This document shows positions 42,337 through 51,308 of a DNA stretch of 64,000 bases, piece by piece; within the stretch, counting starts at the first letter, position 1, and every line of letters starts with the position of its first letter. The stretch covers positions 62,001 through 126,000 of the forward strand of contig CACZEL010000002.1 in the NCBI GenBank assembly GCA_902780235.1, read 5' to 3'. The notes under the pieces are model-generated. The model ran no database searches. It worked only from the letters and a program-made list of their open reading frames with translations, and was not told the DNA's origin. The DNA comes from an uncultured Bacteroidales bacterium. Its GTDB lineage: Bacteria > Bacteroidota > Bacteroidia > Bacteroidales > Paludibacteraceae. The translations under genes and the position numbers were made by a program.

Positions 42337-43752
42337 ATGAAGTCTTTCATGGACAAAGATTTCCTGTTGCAAACAGAAACCGCACAGGAGTTGTATCACG
42401 AGCATGCAGAGCACATGCCGATCATTGATTACCATTGTCACTTAATCCCGCAGATGGTTGCCGAGAACAAGCGTTTCGAATCCATCGCACAAATCTGGCT
42501 CATGGGCGACCACTACAAATGGCGTGCTATGCGTTCGAACGGTGTGGACGAGAAATATTGCACCGGCAAGGACACGACCGACTGGGAGAAGTTCGAGAAA
42601 TGGGCAGAGACCGTTCCTTACACTTTCCGCAATCCGCTCTACCACTGGACGCATCTGGAGCTTAAGACCGCTTTCGGTATCGAAGAGCGTCTGAATCCGG
42701 AGACCGCACGTGCGATCTACGATAAGTGTAATGACCTGATTGCCAACGATCCGAAGTTCTGTCCGCGTGGACTCATGAAACACTACGGTGTGGAACTCGT
42801 TTGTACGACCGATGATCCGGCTGACAGCCTCGAGTGGCACAAGATGGTCAAAGAAGATCCGACCGCAGAGGTACGAATGTTGCCGACTTGGCGTCCGGAT
42901 GCAGGTATGAATATTGAAGCCGCTACTTGGAAAGCATACATTGAGAAACTGGCTAAGGTTGCCGGTGTGGAGATCCGTAACTTCGCCGACATGGTAGATG
43001 CCCTCCAGAAACGTCATGACTTCTTTGAGTCGATGGGTTGCCGCCTCTCTGACCACGGAATCGAGGAGTTCTACGATGAGCCGTACACCGACGCAGAGAT
43101 CAACGCGATCTTCGAGAAAGCACTGGCCGGCAAGGCACTGAGCACACTCGAGATTCGTCAGTACAAGCACGCTTATCTGCACGCACAGGCTGAGATGGAT
43201 TATGCTTCGGGCTGGACACAACAATACCACTACGGCGCGATCCGTAACAATAACAGCAAGATGTTTGCTCAACTCGGAGCAGACACCGGTTTCGACTCCA
43301 TCGGTGAGTTTACAACCGCAAAAGCCATGAGTCATTTCCTCGATGAGATGAACAGCGAAGGACATCTGGCAAAGACCATTCTCTACAACCTCAACCCCTG
43401 CGCCAACGAAGTGATTGCTACCATGCTCGGTAACTTCCAGGACGGCAGTGTTCCGGGTAAGATTCAGTTCGGTAGCGGTTGGTGGTTCTTGGATCAGAAA
43501 GACGGAATGGAGAAGCAGATGATGGCGCTCTCGAACCTCGGTCTATTGAGCCGCCTCGTCGGCATGTTGACCGATAGCCGCTCGTTCCTCAGCTATCCGC
43601 GTCATGAGTACTTCCGTCGCACGCTCTGTAACGTCCTCGGCAACGACATCGAGAACGGTATGATCCCGTACACCGGCTACGAGAAAGCCCGCGTTCAACA
43701 GATGGTAGAAGACATCTGCTACAACAACGCAAAGAATTACTTCAAGTTCTAA
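42337..43752 (+). CDS. uxaC: Glucuronate/galacturonate isomerase
   Basis: A 471-residue amidohydrolase-fold isomerase, converting galacturonate to tagaturonate (and glucuronate to fructuronate). IIDYHCHLIPQMV is the N-terminal metal-binding HxH region; TTDDPADSLEWHK and FGSGWWFLDQKDGME are typical. It stands alone, 15 kb from uxaBA, and is followed by a terminator-like hairpin. Confidence 0.96.
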   Translation: MKSFMDKDFLLQTETAQELYHEHAEHMPIIDYHCHLIPQMVAENKRFESIAQIWLMGDHYKWRAMRSNGVDEKYCTGKDTTDWEKFEKWAETVPYTFRNPLYHWTHLELKTAFGIEERLNPETARAIYDKCNDLIANDPKFCPRGLMKHYGVELVCTTDDPADSLEWHKMVKEDPTAEVRMLPTWRPDAGMNIEAATWKAYIEKLAKVAGVEIRNFADMVDALQKRHDFFESMGCRLSDHGIEEFYDEPYTDAEINAIFEKALAGKALSTLEIRQYKHAYLHAQAEMDYASGWTQQYHYGAIRNNNSKMFAQLGADTGFDSIGEFTTAKAMSHFLDEMNSEGHLAKTILYNLNPCANEVIATMLGNFQDGSVPGKIQFGSGWWFLDQKDGMEKQMMALSNLGLLSRLVGMLTDSRSFLSYPRHEYFRRTLCNVLGNDIENGMIPYTGYEKARVQQMVEDICYNNAKNYFKF

Positions 43753-43761
43753 TCCCTCTCA

Positions 43762-43801
43762 CACCCCGCTTGCCTCTCAAGACGAGGGGCAGGCGGGTGG
43801 T
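43762..43801 (+). terminator. Likely uxaC terminator
   Basis: An imperfect stem CCCGCTTGCCTC ... GAGGGGCAGGCGGG with a short loop directly after the uxaC stop. The T-run is weak. Confidence 0.55.
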
Positions 43802-43850
43802 TGTTGGTTGTCGCATATTTTGCGTGTACCAAGAAGAACAAATTCTTGTT

Positions 43851-44903
43851 ATGTGCAAATTTTGCACTACCCAAGAAAATAGAATAAGAGTGAACGAGAA
43901 ATCCATTGAAAATAGAGGCGAGATAATTATTTATCGTGCGGAAGATAACACGGTACAACTCGATGTGCGCATGGAGAACGAAACCGTGTGGCTGAGTTTG
44001 AATCAATTGGCTATGCTATTTGATCGTGATAAATCTGTTATATCTCGTCACATTAAGCGTATCTTCGAGACTGAAGAACTCAATCCGAAAGAGGTTGTTG
44101 CATTTTTTGCAACTACCACTCAACATGGCTTTATGAAAGGCCAGACGCAGCTACATGAGGTGACATATTATAACTTGGACATGATAATTTCCGTCGGCTA
44201 TCGTGTTAACTCTAAGCGTGCTGTGGCATTCCGTCAATGGTCAACTAAGATACTTAAGGATTATCTCATCAAAGGCTATGCTATCAATGAGAAGATTCGT
44301 CGTGAGCAGTTGTCGGATCTGCGGCAGTTGGTTCAGATTGTAGGAAGGACGGTACAAAGTAAAGCGGTAGAGAGCGAGGATGAGACGCAAGCTATTTTTG
44401 ATGTCGTATTGGATTACACGTACGCGTTGGACACGCTTGATAACTATGATTACGAGCGTCTGACCGTCAAAGAGACCACGCCTGAAGAACGCTTCCATGC
44501 TACATATGAGAACGCGATGCAAACGATTAGTGCGCTGCGTGAGAAATTCGGCGGTAGCACTTTGTTTGGCAACGAAAAAGATGATTCGTTCAAAAGCAGT
44601 ATAGGTCAGATTTATCAGACCTTTGGAGGTTCAGACCTCTATCCGAGTGTGGAGGAGAAAGCGGCGATGTTGTTGTATTTAGTGACCAAGAATCACTCTT
44701 TTTCGGATGGCAACAAACGTATAGCAGCAACTTTGTTCCTCTGGTTCTTGAACAACAACGGCATTCTCTACCGCGAAGATGGCACCAAACGTCTGGCGGA
44801 CAATACCCTTGTCGCGCTAACCCTTATGATTGCTGAAAGCCGCACAGAAGAAAAAGACACCATGGTCAAAGTAGTAGTGAATTTGATTAACCAAAAGAAC
44901 TAA
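43851..44903 (+). CDS. RhuM-Fic/DOC fusion protein
   Basis: A two-domain protein of about 350 residues. The N-terminal RhuM (virulence-associated) domain includes VRMENETVWLSLNQLAMLF and SVISRHIKRIF, a KilA-N-like DNA-binding layout. The C-terminal Fic domain has the active-site motif HSFSDGNKRIAATL (near residue 288), with all core residues (His, Asp, Asn, Lys, Arg), so AMP transfer or a related NMP transfer is likely. No separate antitoxin gene is adjacent. The ATG at 43851 or GTG at 43890 is the likely start; 43770 is inside the uxaC terminator. The domain pair is common in accessory DNA of Bacteroidota. Confidence 0.85.
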   Translation: MCKFCTTQENRIRVNEKSIENRGEIIIYRAEDNTVQLDVRMENETVWLSLNQLAMLFDRDKSVISRHIKRIFETEELNPKEVVAFFATTTQHGFMKGQTQLHEVTYYNLDMIISVGYRVNSKRAVAFRQWSTKILKDYLIKGYAINEKIRREQLSDLRQLVQIVGRTVQSKAVESEDETQAIFDVVLDYTYALDTLDNYDYERLTVKETTPEERFHATYENAMQTISALREKFGGSTLFGNEKDDSFKSSIGQIYQTFGGSDLYPSVEEKAAMLLYLVTKNHSFSDGNKRIAATLFLWFLNNNGILYREDGTKRLADNTLVALTLMIAESRTEEKDTMVKVVVNLINQKN

Positions 44904-44961
44904 GAAGATGTAATATAATAAAGCAAGAAATTGTTTAATTGGATAAAACGAATAATTATCT

Positions 44962-46395
44962 ATGAAAAAATCAATCTTTCTTTTAATCATTTTGGTTTGT
45001 GCGATGAGTGCTCAGGCATATGATTTCAAAGTTGCTAATGATGACGGTTGTGAAATTGCCTACAATATCAACTCCGACGGAGCAACCGTATCTGTGACAT
45101 ATACTGACATAGGAGATCAAACGAATTATGCAGATTTTCAGTGTGATACAATGCGTATCCCTGAATCTGTAGTCTATGAAAACAAACAATATGTTGTTGC
45201 CGGTTTAGGGAATCGGTGTTTCAGATTCCTGAATCCGGATATTAAAGTATTGGTGTTGCCTGCTACTATTGATACTATTCCTTTTTTTGCAAAATACAAT
45301 GGAGAATACTTTGCTGAAGGTGGTGCTTTGCATGGGACTGGTCTGCATTCCATTATAATGGCGGAAAATTGTCCTAAATACGCTACAGAAGACGGTATTC
45401 TGTATTCCAAAGACAAGAAAGTATTGCTTGCCTATCCGGCAGGAAATCCAAAAGATTCTGTTGTCTTAGAGGAAGGGATTATAATGTTGGGCTACGGTTC
45501 TATGGCTTACGCAAAAAATATTAGATACCTTGAATTGCCCTTAACGTTGAAAGAGTTAGGAGATGAAGCTCTGGAAGAAGTGAATGCTCTTACGCATTTA
45601 GTTATTAAAGATAGTGTAGAACGGATTGGTGATTGGGCTTTTGCATGCAGGCAACTGGCTCATCTTACCATTGGGAGCGGAGTAAAGGACGTGGGCATGA
45701 ACTTTATTGTATCTCCTTTAATTTTTGGCAGAAAAGAATTTGACATTCATATATATTCGAGAGTCGTCACTCCCCCTGCCATTTATAATTGGACGGATCA
45801 ATATCCGTTTATAAGTGAACTTCCGCGCGAAAGAACATATCTCTACGTACCTGCAAAAAGTATAAATGCATATAGACAAGCAACCGGTTGGAACCAGTTG
45901 CCAAATATCTTGCCTATCGAACCGCCTGTTGTTACCGGCATAGATAATGTGCAGGTGTCGTGGGTGCAGAATTTCTCTGCAACGGGCTATGTCTGGATTC
46001 TCTATACGGACGAGGCACACACGCAGCGGTATATGACGCTTACCTTTGATGCAAACGGACATTTGACAGGTATTGACTTGGCGGGAAATCAAGCACCAGC
46101 ACGTGTACCGGCTTTGAATGAAGAGGACGAAGAAGAATCAACGCAATTCGCAGAGTATTACTCGTTTACGATTACAGGTCTCTCTGCGAACACGACCTAT
46201 TATTTCGTCCGCCAGAGCCTGAACGGAACAGATGTTATTGACGAGGAAAACGGTACATTTGAAACACTATCCAGTACTGAGGCTATTGAAAAAATCAACG
46301 ATGCCTCTGCTCCCATAAAAGTCATCAGCAACGGTGGTATATTTATTAAACAAGGTGATAAAACCTATACTCTCCAAGGTCAAGAGGTAAGATGA
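44962..46395 (+). CDS. BspA-like leucine-rich-repeat surface protein
   Basis: A 477-residue exported protein: signal peptide (IFLLIILVCAMSAQA), BspA-type LRR units (residues about 75-250, for example NIRYLELPLTLKELGDEAL), a fibronectin III-like domain (YYSFTITGLSANTTYYFV) and a C-terminal tail of about 25 residues with a NGG/GDKTYTLQGQ pattern, which looks like a type IX secretion sorting domain. It is likely surface-anchored. Codon use is more AT-rich than in the flanking genes, so transfer is possible. Overlaps the next gene by ATGA. Confidence 0.82.
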   Translation: MKKSIFLLIILVCAMSAQAYDFKVANDDGCEIAYNINSDGATVSVTYTDIGDQTNYADFQCDTMRIPESVVYENKQYVVAGLGNRCFRFLNPDIKVLVLPATIDTIPFFAKYNGEYFAEGGALHGTGLHSIIMAENCPKYATEDGILYSKDKKVLLAYPAGNPKDSVVLEEGIIMLGYGSMAYAKNIRYLELPLTLKELGDEALEEVNALTHLVIKDSVERIGDWAFACRQLAHLTIGSGVKDVGMNFIVSPLIFGRKEFDIHIYSRVVTPPAIYNWTDQYPFISELPRERTYLYVPAKSINAYRQATGWNQLPNILPIEPPVVTGIDNVQVSWVQNFSATGYVWILYTDEAHTQRYMTLTFDANGHLTGIDLAGNQAPARVPALNEEDEEESTQFAEYYSFTITGLSANTTYYFVRQSLNGTDVIDEENGTFETLSSTEAIEKINDASAPIKVISNGGIFIKQGDKTYTLQGQEVR

Positions 46396-46739
46396 AAGCG
46401 AAGTGGGTGAATATAGTGGATAGCTTGCAGGGGAATGTGGATCAGAGACATTATGCACGGCGGATTCCGGGAAACGGGGAATACGGGGCAGTGTGTGCGA
46501 AGCCGGAGTTGAGCAAGAGGGTCAAAAAGGCAAAAGCGGAACACCCGACGGCAAAGGCCTTTGCGGAGCTGATGGCGGAGACAAAGGCAATCATGCATGA
46601 TCCGGAGCGGAAAGCAGAATGGCAGGCTCGATATGAGGAGGCACTAAAGAAAGCGAGGAAATATAACAAGCCTATACAAGGACGGCTGTACGATTATATC
46701 AAGCATGAGTTGAGTGAAGAGCGTAAGGGTAAAGGATAA
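46392..46739 (+). CDS. Small basic protein of unknown function
   Basis: A 115-residue, strongly basic, helix-rich protein with many Lys, Arg, Ala and Glu (for example PERKAEWQARYEEALKKA). The opening KWVNIVDSLQGNV and RRIPGNGEYGAV segment is beta-like. I do not recognise the family. It is coupled by ATGA to the BspA-like gene, which suggests that they function together. No signal peptide. Confidence 0.6.
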   Translation: MKAKWVNIVDSLQGNVDQRHYARRIPGNGEYGAVCAKPELSKRVKKAKAEHPTAKAFAELMAETKAIMHDPERKAEWQARYEEALKKARKYNKPIQGRLYDYIKHELSEERKGKG

Positions 46740-46740
46740 A

Positions 46741-46779
46741 GGACGGCCTGCGGCCTACAGGACGCGGCAAGCCGCTACA
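46741..46779. repeat. Two tandem mini-hairpin units
   Basis: GGAC-GGCCTGCGGCC-TACA and GGAC-GCGGCAAGCCGC-TACA lie end to end. Each is a short palindrome framed by the same GGAC and TACA tetramers. Confidence 0.75.
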
Positions 46780-46840
46780 GAGGAAAGTGAAAGGATGAAA
46801 ACAGGGTATTCTCCCGTAGATGTTAGGGTGACGTCATAGT

Positions 46841-46884
46841 GAGCACCCGATGAGCATCCGATGAGCACCCGATCAGCATCCGAT
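46841..46884. repeat. 4 x 11-bp array upstream of kdgK
   Basis: GAGCACCCGAT, GAGCATCCGAT, GAGCACCCGAT, CAGCATCCGAT, in exact 11-bp register, 117 bases before the kdgK ATG. Confidence 0.9.
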
Positions 46885-47000
46885 GGAGACAGATGGAAGA
46901 CAGGTGGAGGTATGTCGGAAATTCCGACAAACCACTTGAAAGAGAAAACAAATAGCAAATAACAATTAACACAAATATAAATCATTTAATTTTTAGATCT

Positions 47001-48031
47001 ATGGCTAAAATTATTACGTTGGGCGAGATTATGCTCCGCCTGAGTCCGGAAGGACAAGATCGTTTCATTCAGTCTGATCATTTCCGTATCATCCCCGGTG
47101 GTGGTGAGGCTAACGTGGCTATTTCGTGCGCTAACTACGGTCACGAGGCGTATCTGGTTACCAAACTGCCGAAACATGAGATCGGTCAGATTGCTGTTAA
47201 CTCGCTGCGTCGTTACGGCGTGAAGGACGATTATATCGTTCGTGGCGGTGACCGCGTGGGTCTGTATTACTGCGAGACAGGTGCTTCGATGCGTCCGTCG
47301 AAGGTTATCTACGACCGTGCACACAGCGCTATCGCTGAGGCTGATCCGAAGGATTTTGACTTCGACAAGATCATGGAAGGTGCAGCATGGTTCCACTGGA
47401 GCGGTATCACTCCGGCTATCCTATCTCGGACAAGGCTGCTGAGATCACGAAACTCGCTTGCGAGGCTGCAAAACGTCACGGCGTAACCGTATCGGTTGAC
47501 CTGAACTTCCGTAAGAAACTGTGGACCAGCGAGAAAGCTATCTCGATCATGCGTCCGTTGATGAAGTACGTGGATGTATGTATCGGTAACGAGGAAGATG
47601 CAGAGCTGTGTCTCGGCTTCAAGCCCGATGCAGATGTAGAAGGCGGCGAGACCAACGCTGAGGGCTACAAGGGCATCTTCGAGCAGATGATGAAAGAGTT
47701 CGGCTTCAAGTATGTTGTTTCGACGCTTCGCGAGAGCTACAGCGCTACTTTCAACGGCTGGAAGGCAATGATCTACAACGGTAAGGAGTTCTATCAGAGC
47801 AAGCGTTACGAGATCAACCCGATCATCGACCGCGTAGGTGGTGGTGACAGCTTCTCCGGCGGTCTGATCCACGGTATGCTCAAGTATCCGGATAACCAGG
47901 GTGCAGCTCTTGAGTTCGCAGTGGCTGCTTCGGCTCTGAAGCACACCATCAACGGCGACTACAACCTTGTCAGCGAGGATGAGGTCCTGAGCCTTGCAGG
48001 TGGTAACGCGAATGGACGAGTTCAAAGATAA
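47001..48031 (+). pseudogene. kdgK: 2-keto-3-deoxygluconate kinase, interrupted by a 5-bp frameshift
   Basis: A PfkB-family kinase that phosphorylates KDG to KDPG. The first part (to about residue 141) has IITLGEIMLRLSPEG and RIIPGGGEANVAISCANYG; the second, in another frame, continues with SDKAAEITKLACEA and ends with the catalytic VGGGDSFSGGLIHG. At 47416-47425 CTATC occurs twice in tandem; removing one copy restores one continuous frame of about 340 residues with both halves joined naturally. The break may be a real mutation, a phase-variable switch or a sequencing error. The rest of the gene shows no decay, and eda and exuT downstream are intact. Confidence 0.9.
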
Positions 48032-48038
48032 ATCCGAT

Positions 48039-48070
48039 ATATCGATATTTCGATAAATCGATATACCGAA
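48039..48070. repeat. 8-bp array between kdgK and eda
   Basis: ATATCGAT, ATTTCGAT, AAATCGAT, ATACCGAA, between the kdgK stop and eda. Same class as 48768-48799. Confidence 0.85.
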
Positions 48071-48092
48071 GTTTTAACAAGAAAAGAAAATT

Positions 48093-48761
48093 ATGGCTAA
48101 ATTCGATAAATTTGAGGTGATGGCCAAGATTAAGGCTGCACCGATGGTTCCTGTTTTCTACCACAAAGATGTAGAGGTTTGCAAGAACGTGATTAAGGCT
48201 TGTTACGAAGGCGGCGTGCGCGCTTTCGAGTTCACCAACCGTGGTGATTTTGCACATGAGGTGTTCGGTGAATTGAGCAAGTGGGTAGCTGTTGAGTGTC
48301 CGGAACTGGCACTCGGTATCGGTAGCGTGGTAGATGCTCCGACCGCTGCTCTGTACTTGCAGTTGGGTGCTAACTTCGTTGTAGGTCCGTTGTTCAACAA
48401 GGATATCGCAGTTGTCTGCAACCGTCGTTGCGTGACGTATTGTCCGGGTTGCTTGACACCGAGCGAGATCGGTGCTGCACAGGAAGTGGGTTGCGACTTC
48501 ACGAAAGTGTTCCCGGGTGATGTAGTAGGTCCGAACCTCGTGAAGGGTCTGATGGCTCCGATGCCGTGGTCGAAGATCATGGTTACCGGCGGTGTGGCTC
48601 CGGAGAAAGAGAACCTCGAGAAATGGTTCGCAGCAGGTGTTTACTGCGTCGGCATGGGCAGCAAGTTGTTCCCGAGCGACAAAGTAAAAGCCGGCGACTG
48701 GGCTTATGTTACCGATAAGTGCAAAGAGTGCTTTGAGATTATTGCTAATTGTAAAAAATAA
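48093..48761 (+). CDS. eda: KDPG/KHG aldolase
   Basis: A 222-residue class I aldolase that splits KDPG into pyruvate and glyceraldehyde-3-phosphate. [11 protein letters not shown] holds the catalytic Glu; [16 protein letters not shown] holds the Schiff-base Lys (near residue 135). The PVFYHKDVE start matches the family. It sits between kdgK and exuT, with octamer arrays on both sides. Confidence 0.96.
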   Translation: MAKFDKFEVMAKIKAAPMVPVFYHKDVEVCKNVIKACYEGGVRAFEFTNRGDFAHEVFGELSKWVAVECPELALGIGSVVDAPTAALYLQLGANFVVGPLFNKDIAVVCNRRCVTYCPGCLTPSEIGAAQEVGCDFTKVFPGDVVGPNLVKGLMAPMPWSKIMVTGGVAPEKENLEKWFAAGVYCVGMGSKLFPSDKVKAGDWAYVTDKCKECFEIIANCKK

Positions 48762-48767
48762 TCCGAT

Positions 48768-48799
48768 ATATCGAGAAATCGAGATATCGAAATATCGAA
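48768..48799. repeat. 8-bp array between eda and exuT
   Basis: ATATCGAG, AAATCGAG, ATATCGAA, ATATCGAA. Together with 48039-48070 it frames eda. Confidence 0.9.
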
Positions 48800-48818
48800 T
48801 CTTTTAAAGAAAACAAAA

Positions 48819-50270
48819 ATGAATGACGTTAAGAAAGCTGTCATGACCAACTGGCGTTGGGTCATGTGTGCGATGCTCTTCTTCGCCACCACGGTCAATT
48901 ATATGGACCGCCAAGTGCTGTCCCTGACCTTCAAAGAGTTCATTCAACCGGAATTCCACTGGACGGATAACCATTATGGAACGATCACCGGTGTGTTCTC
49001 TATCGCGTACGCTATCTTCTGCCTCTTCGCCGGTAAGTTCATCGACTGGATGGGTACGAAGAAGGGTTACCTCTGGGCGATTGTTATCTGGTCGCTGGGA
49101 GCTGTGATGCACGCAGGTTGCGGTATTGCTACCACTTGGTTCGTGAATGGTGTGGACAGCGTAGAGGCTTTGCGTGCCGTAGAAGCAGGTTCTGCTCTCG
49201 CCAGTTCGATAGCGATGGTGAGTGTGTGGCTGTTCTTGGCTTGCCGTATGATCTTGGGTCTCGGTGAGGCAGGTAACTTCCCTGCTGCCATCAAGGTAAC
49301 CGCAGAGTATTTCCCGAAAAAAGACCGTGCTTTTGCTACTGCATTGTTCAACGCTGGTGCATCAGTTGGAGCGCTCGCTGCTCCGGCTACTATCCCTCTG
49401 TTGGCGAAAGCTATGGGATGGGAAATGGCGTTCATCATCATCGGTGCGCTGGGCTTCCTGTGGGCCGGTATCTGGGTGTTTGTCTATGACAAACCGCAAG
49501 AGAGCAAGCATGTGAACGAGGCAGAATTGGCTTATATCCACTCGGACGAGGCTGAGGCTCCGAAAGAGGCTGTCAAGGAAGAGAAACAGATGTCCTTCAA
49601 AGAGGCTTTCAAGCACAAACAGACATGGTCGTTTGCGTTTGGTAAGTTCATGACGGATGGTGTTTGGTGGTTCTTCCTCTTCTGGGCTCCGGCTTATTTC
49701 CAGGATCAGTTCGGTATCAAGGCTTCCGATCCGCAAGGTATCGCGTTGATTTTCACGCTCTATGCCATCGTGACGGTAGTATCGTTGTTCGGTGGATACC
49801 TGCCGAAGATCTTCGTGGAGAAGAAAGGCATGGAGCCTTATGCGGGTCGTATGTTGGCGATGTTGATCTTCGCCTTCTTCCCGATCATTGCCCTCTTCGC
49901 TCAACCGTTGGGCGGCATCTGGGGACCGTGGGCAGTAGCCATCATCATTGGTATCGTAGGCGCAGCTCACCAGAGTTGGAGTGCGAACATCTTCTCGACC
50001 ACAGGTGACATGTTCCCGAAATCGGCAGTAGCTACTATTACCGGTATCGGAGCTATGGCCGGTGGTATCGGTTCGTTCCTGATCAACAAGGGTTCGGGTA
50101 TGCTCTTTACCCACGCAGAAGAGATGGGTGAAGCATTCCAGTTCATGGGCTTCAGTGGCAAACCGGCAGGATACATGATTATCTTCTGCATCTGTGCCGT
50201 TGCTTACCTGATCGGCTGGACGGTAATGAAAACTTTAGTGCCGAAGTACGAGCCGGTAGTGGTTAAATAA
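48819..50270 (+). CDS. exuT: Hexuronate transporter of the MFS family
   Basis: A 483-residue inner-membrane MFS protein with about 12 spans. The opening ATTVNYMDRQVLSL and the MGTKKGYLWAI loop are characteristic of the ACS family (hexuronate:H+ symporters, ExuT). RMILGLGEAGNFPAAIKVTA is the matching helix-4 signature. It completes the uronate catabolic set. Its end overlaps aroC convergently by 8 bases. Confidence 0.93.
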   Translation: MNDVKKAVMTNWRWVMCAMLFFATTVNYMDRQVLSLTFKEFIQPEFHWTDNHYGTITGVFSIAYAIFCLFAGKFIDWMGTKKGYLWAIVIWSLGAVMHAGCGIATTWFVNGVDSVEALRAVEAGSALASSIAMVSVWLFLACRMILGLGEAGNFPAAIKVTAEYFPKKDRAFATALFNAGASVGALAAPATIPLLAKAMGWEMAFIIIGALGFLWAGIWVFVYDKPQESKHVNEAELAYIHSDEAEAPKEAVKEEKQMSFKEAFKHKQTWSFAFGKFMTDGVWWFFLFWAPAYFQDQFGIKASDPQGIALIFTLYAIVTVVSLFGGYLPKIFVEKKGMEPYAGRMLAMLIFAFFPIIALFAQPLGGIWGPWAVAIIIGIVGAAHQSWSANIFSTTGDMFPKSAVATITGIGAMAGGIGSFLINKGSGMLFTHAEEMGEAFQFMGFSGKPAGYMIIFCICAVAYLIGWTVMKTLVPKYEPVVVK

Positions 50271-51195
50271 ACTGAATAATAGTTAAAGCCGTCATGGCTT
50301 CGACGACGGGCACGGCGCGAGTGGCAACACACGCGTCGTGTCTTCCTTTTACACCGGCTTTGGGAGTGGAAGGCGTGGGTTTGAAGACGCAGCGGAAGAC
50401 GATCTCTGAACCATCGGAGATGCCACCGGAGATGCCGCCGGAGAGGTGGTTGATGGCAGAGCCGGGTTGGGTGACACCTCTAAAACCGGTACCGTACTCA
50501 AAGCCTTTGCAGGCATTGATGCTCATGACGGCAAAAGCGAGGTGGGCTTGCAGTTTGTCGAAGATGGGTTCACCTGTACCGACGGGCAGACCGTTGATAC
50601 GGCACTCGATGATGCCGCCGATCGAGTCACCGTCTTTCTGATACGTGGCGATCGTGTCGGCGAATTTTGCCGGATCGGTCTCTGCGCCTACTTGAACCAA
50701 GGTCGCTGAGATACAGATTCCTTTTTGTGCCAATTGCTGTTTGGCGATACAGCCGGCCACAACGCGGGCTGCTGTTTCGCGGGCTGAGGCTCTACCGCCG
50801 CCTCTCCAATCGCGGATACCGTATTTCTGTTCATAGACCCGATCGGCATGGCCGACGCGATAGGTGTGCTTAAATATTTCGTAATCCTCCGGTCGTGCGT
50901 CTTTATTGCGAATGATAAAAGCGATCGGTGTACCGAGGGTCACTAAAGAACTTTGGCTGTTGGCTGTTGGCTGTTGGCTTATCACCCCTGAGAGCCATTC
51001 CACTTCGTCGGGTTCGTTTTTGGCACGAGCGGAGGCACCTACCACTCCTTTTCCGGCACGGCGCTCCAACTCTTCGCGGATCTTCTCGAAGTTAATAGGA
51101 AGACCTGCAGGTACGCCGTCCAGTACACCGCCTATCGCTGCTCCGTGGGACTCACCGAAGCTCGTAAACGTCCATTTTTCGCCAAATGTATTCAT
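50263..51195 (-). CDS. aroC: Chorismate synthase
   Basis: FMN-dependent last step of the shikimate pathway, 310 residues (most relatives about 350-360). TSFGESHGAAIGGVLDG at the start, YGIRDWRGGGRASARETAAR and GRHDACVATRAVPVVEAM at the end are present, so the catalytic core is intact; loops are shortened. An in-frame TTGGCTG array (50953-50980) replaces a surface loop near residue 75. Expressed from the palindromic divergent promoter at 51215-51262. Confidence 0.95.
   Translation of the reverse strand: MNTFGEKWTFTSFGESHGAAIGGVLDGVPAGLPINFEKIREELERRAGKGVVGASARAKNEPDEVEWLSGVISQQPTANSQSSLVTLGTPIAFIIRNKDARPEDYEIFKHTYRVGHADRVYEQKYGIRDWRGGGRASARETAARVVAGCIAKQQLAQKGICISATLVQVGAETDPAKFADTIATYQKDGDSIGGIIECRINGLPVGTGEPIFDKLQAHLAFAVMSINACKGFEYGTGFRGVTQPGSAINHLSGGISGGISDGSEIVFRCVFKPTPSTPKAGVKGRHDACVATRAVPVVEAMTALTIIQFI
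50953..50980. repeat. 7-bp array (TTGGCTG) inside aroC
   Basis: TTGGCTG three times and TTGGCTT; in frame on the minus strand it encodes a Ser/Gln/Asn-rich loop. Confidence 0.9.
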
Positions 51196-51214
51196 TGCTC
51201 ATTTATTTTCGGCA

Positions 51215-51262
51215 CAAAAGTACTAAAATATTTGCATATATGCAAATTATTTTGTAACTTTG
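51215..51262. promoter_or_regulatory. Symmetric divergent promoter on one perfect palindrome
   Basis: TTGCATATATGCAA (51232-51245) is the -33 element in both directions: plus TAACTTTG (51255-51262) and minus TACTTTTG (51222-51215), both exactly 23 nt from the respective TTG. Confidence 0.9.
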
Positions 51263-51280
51263 CGCCAAATTTTATAAATA

Positions 51281-51308
51281 GAAAGGTGAAAAATGAAAAT
51301 TGAAAGGA
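51281..51308. repeat. 7-bp array over the start of the PCMD-like gene
   Basis: GAAAGGT, GAAAAAT, GAAAATT, GAAAGGA. The ATG at 51293 spans units two and three. Confidence 0.85.

Noticed and set aside
47387-48031. Second half of kdgK as an independent gene starting at 47387
   Set aside because: Its first dozen codons are out-of-frame translation of the first half; removing one CTATC joins both halves into one normal kinase.
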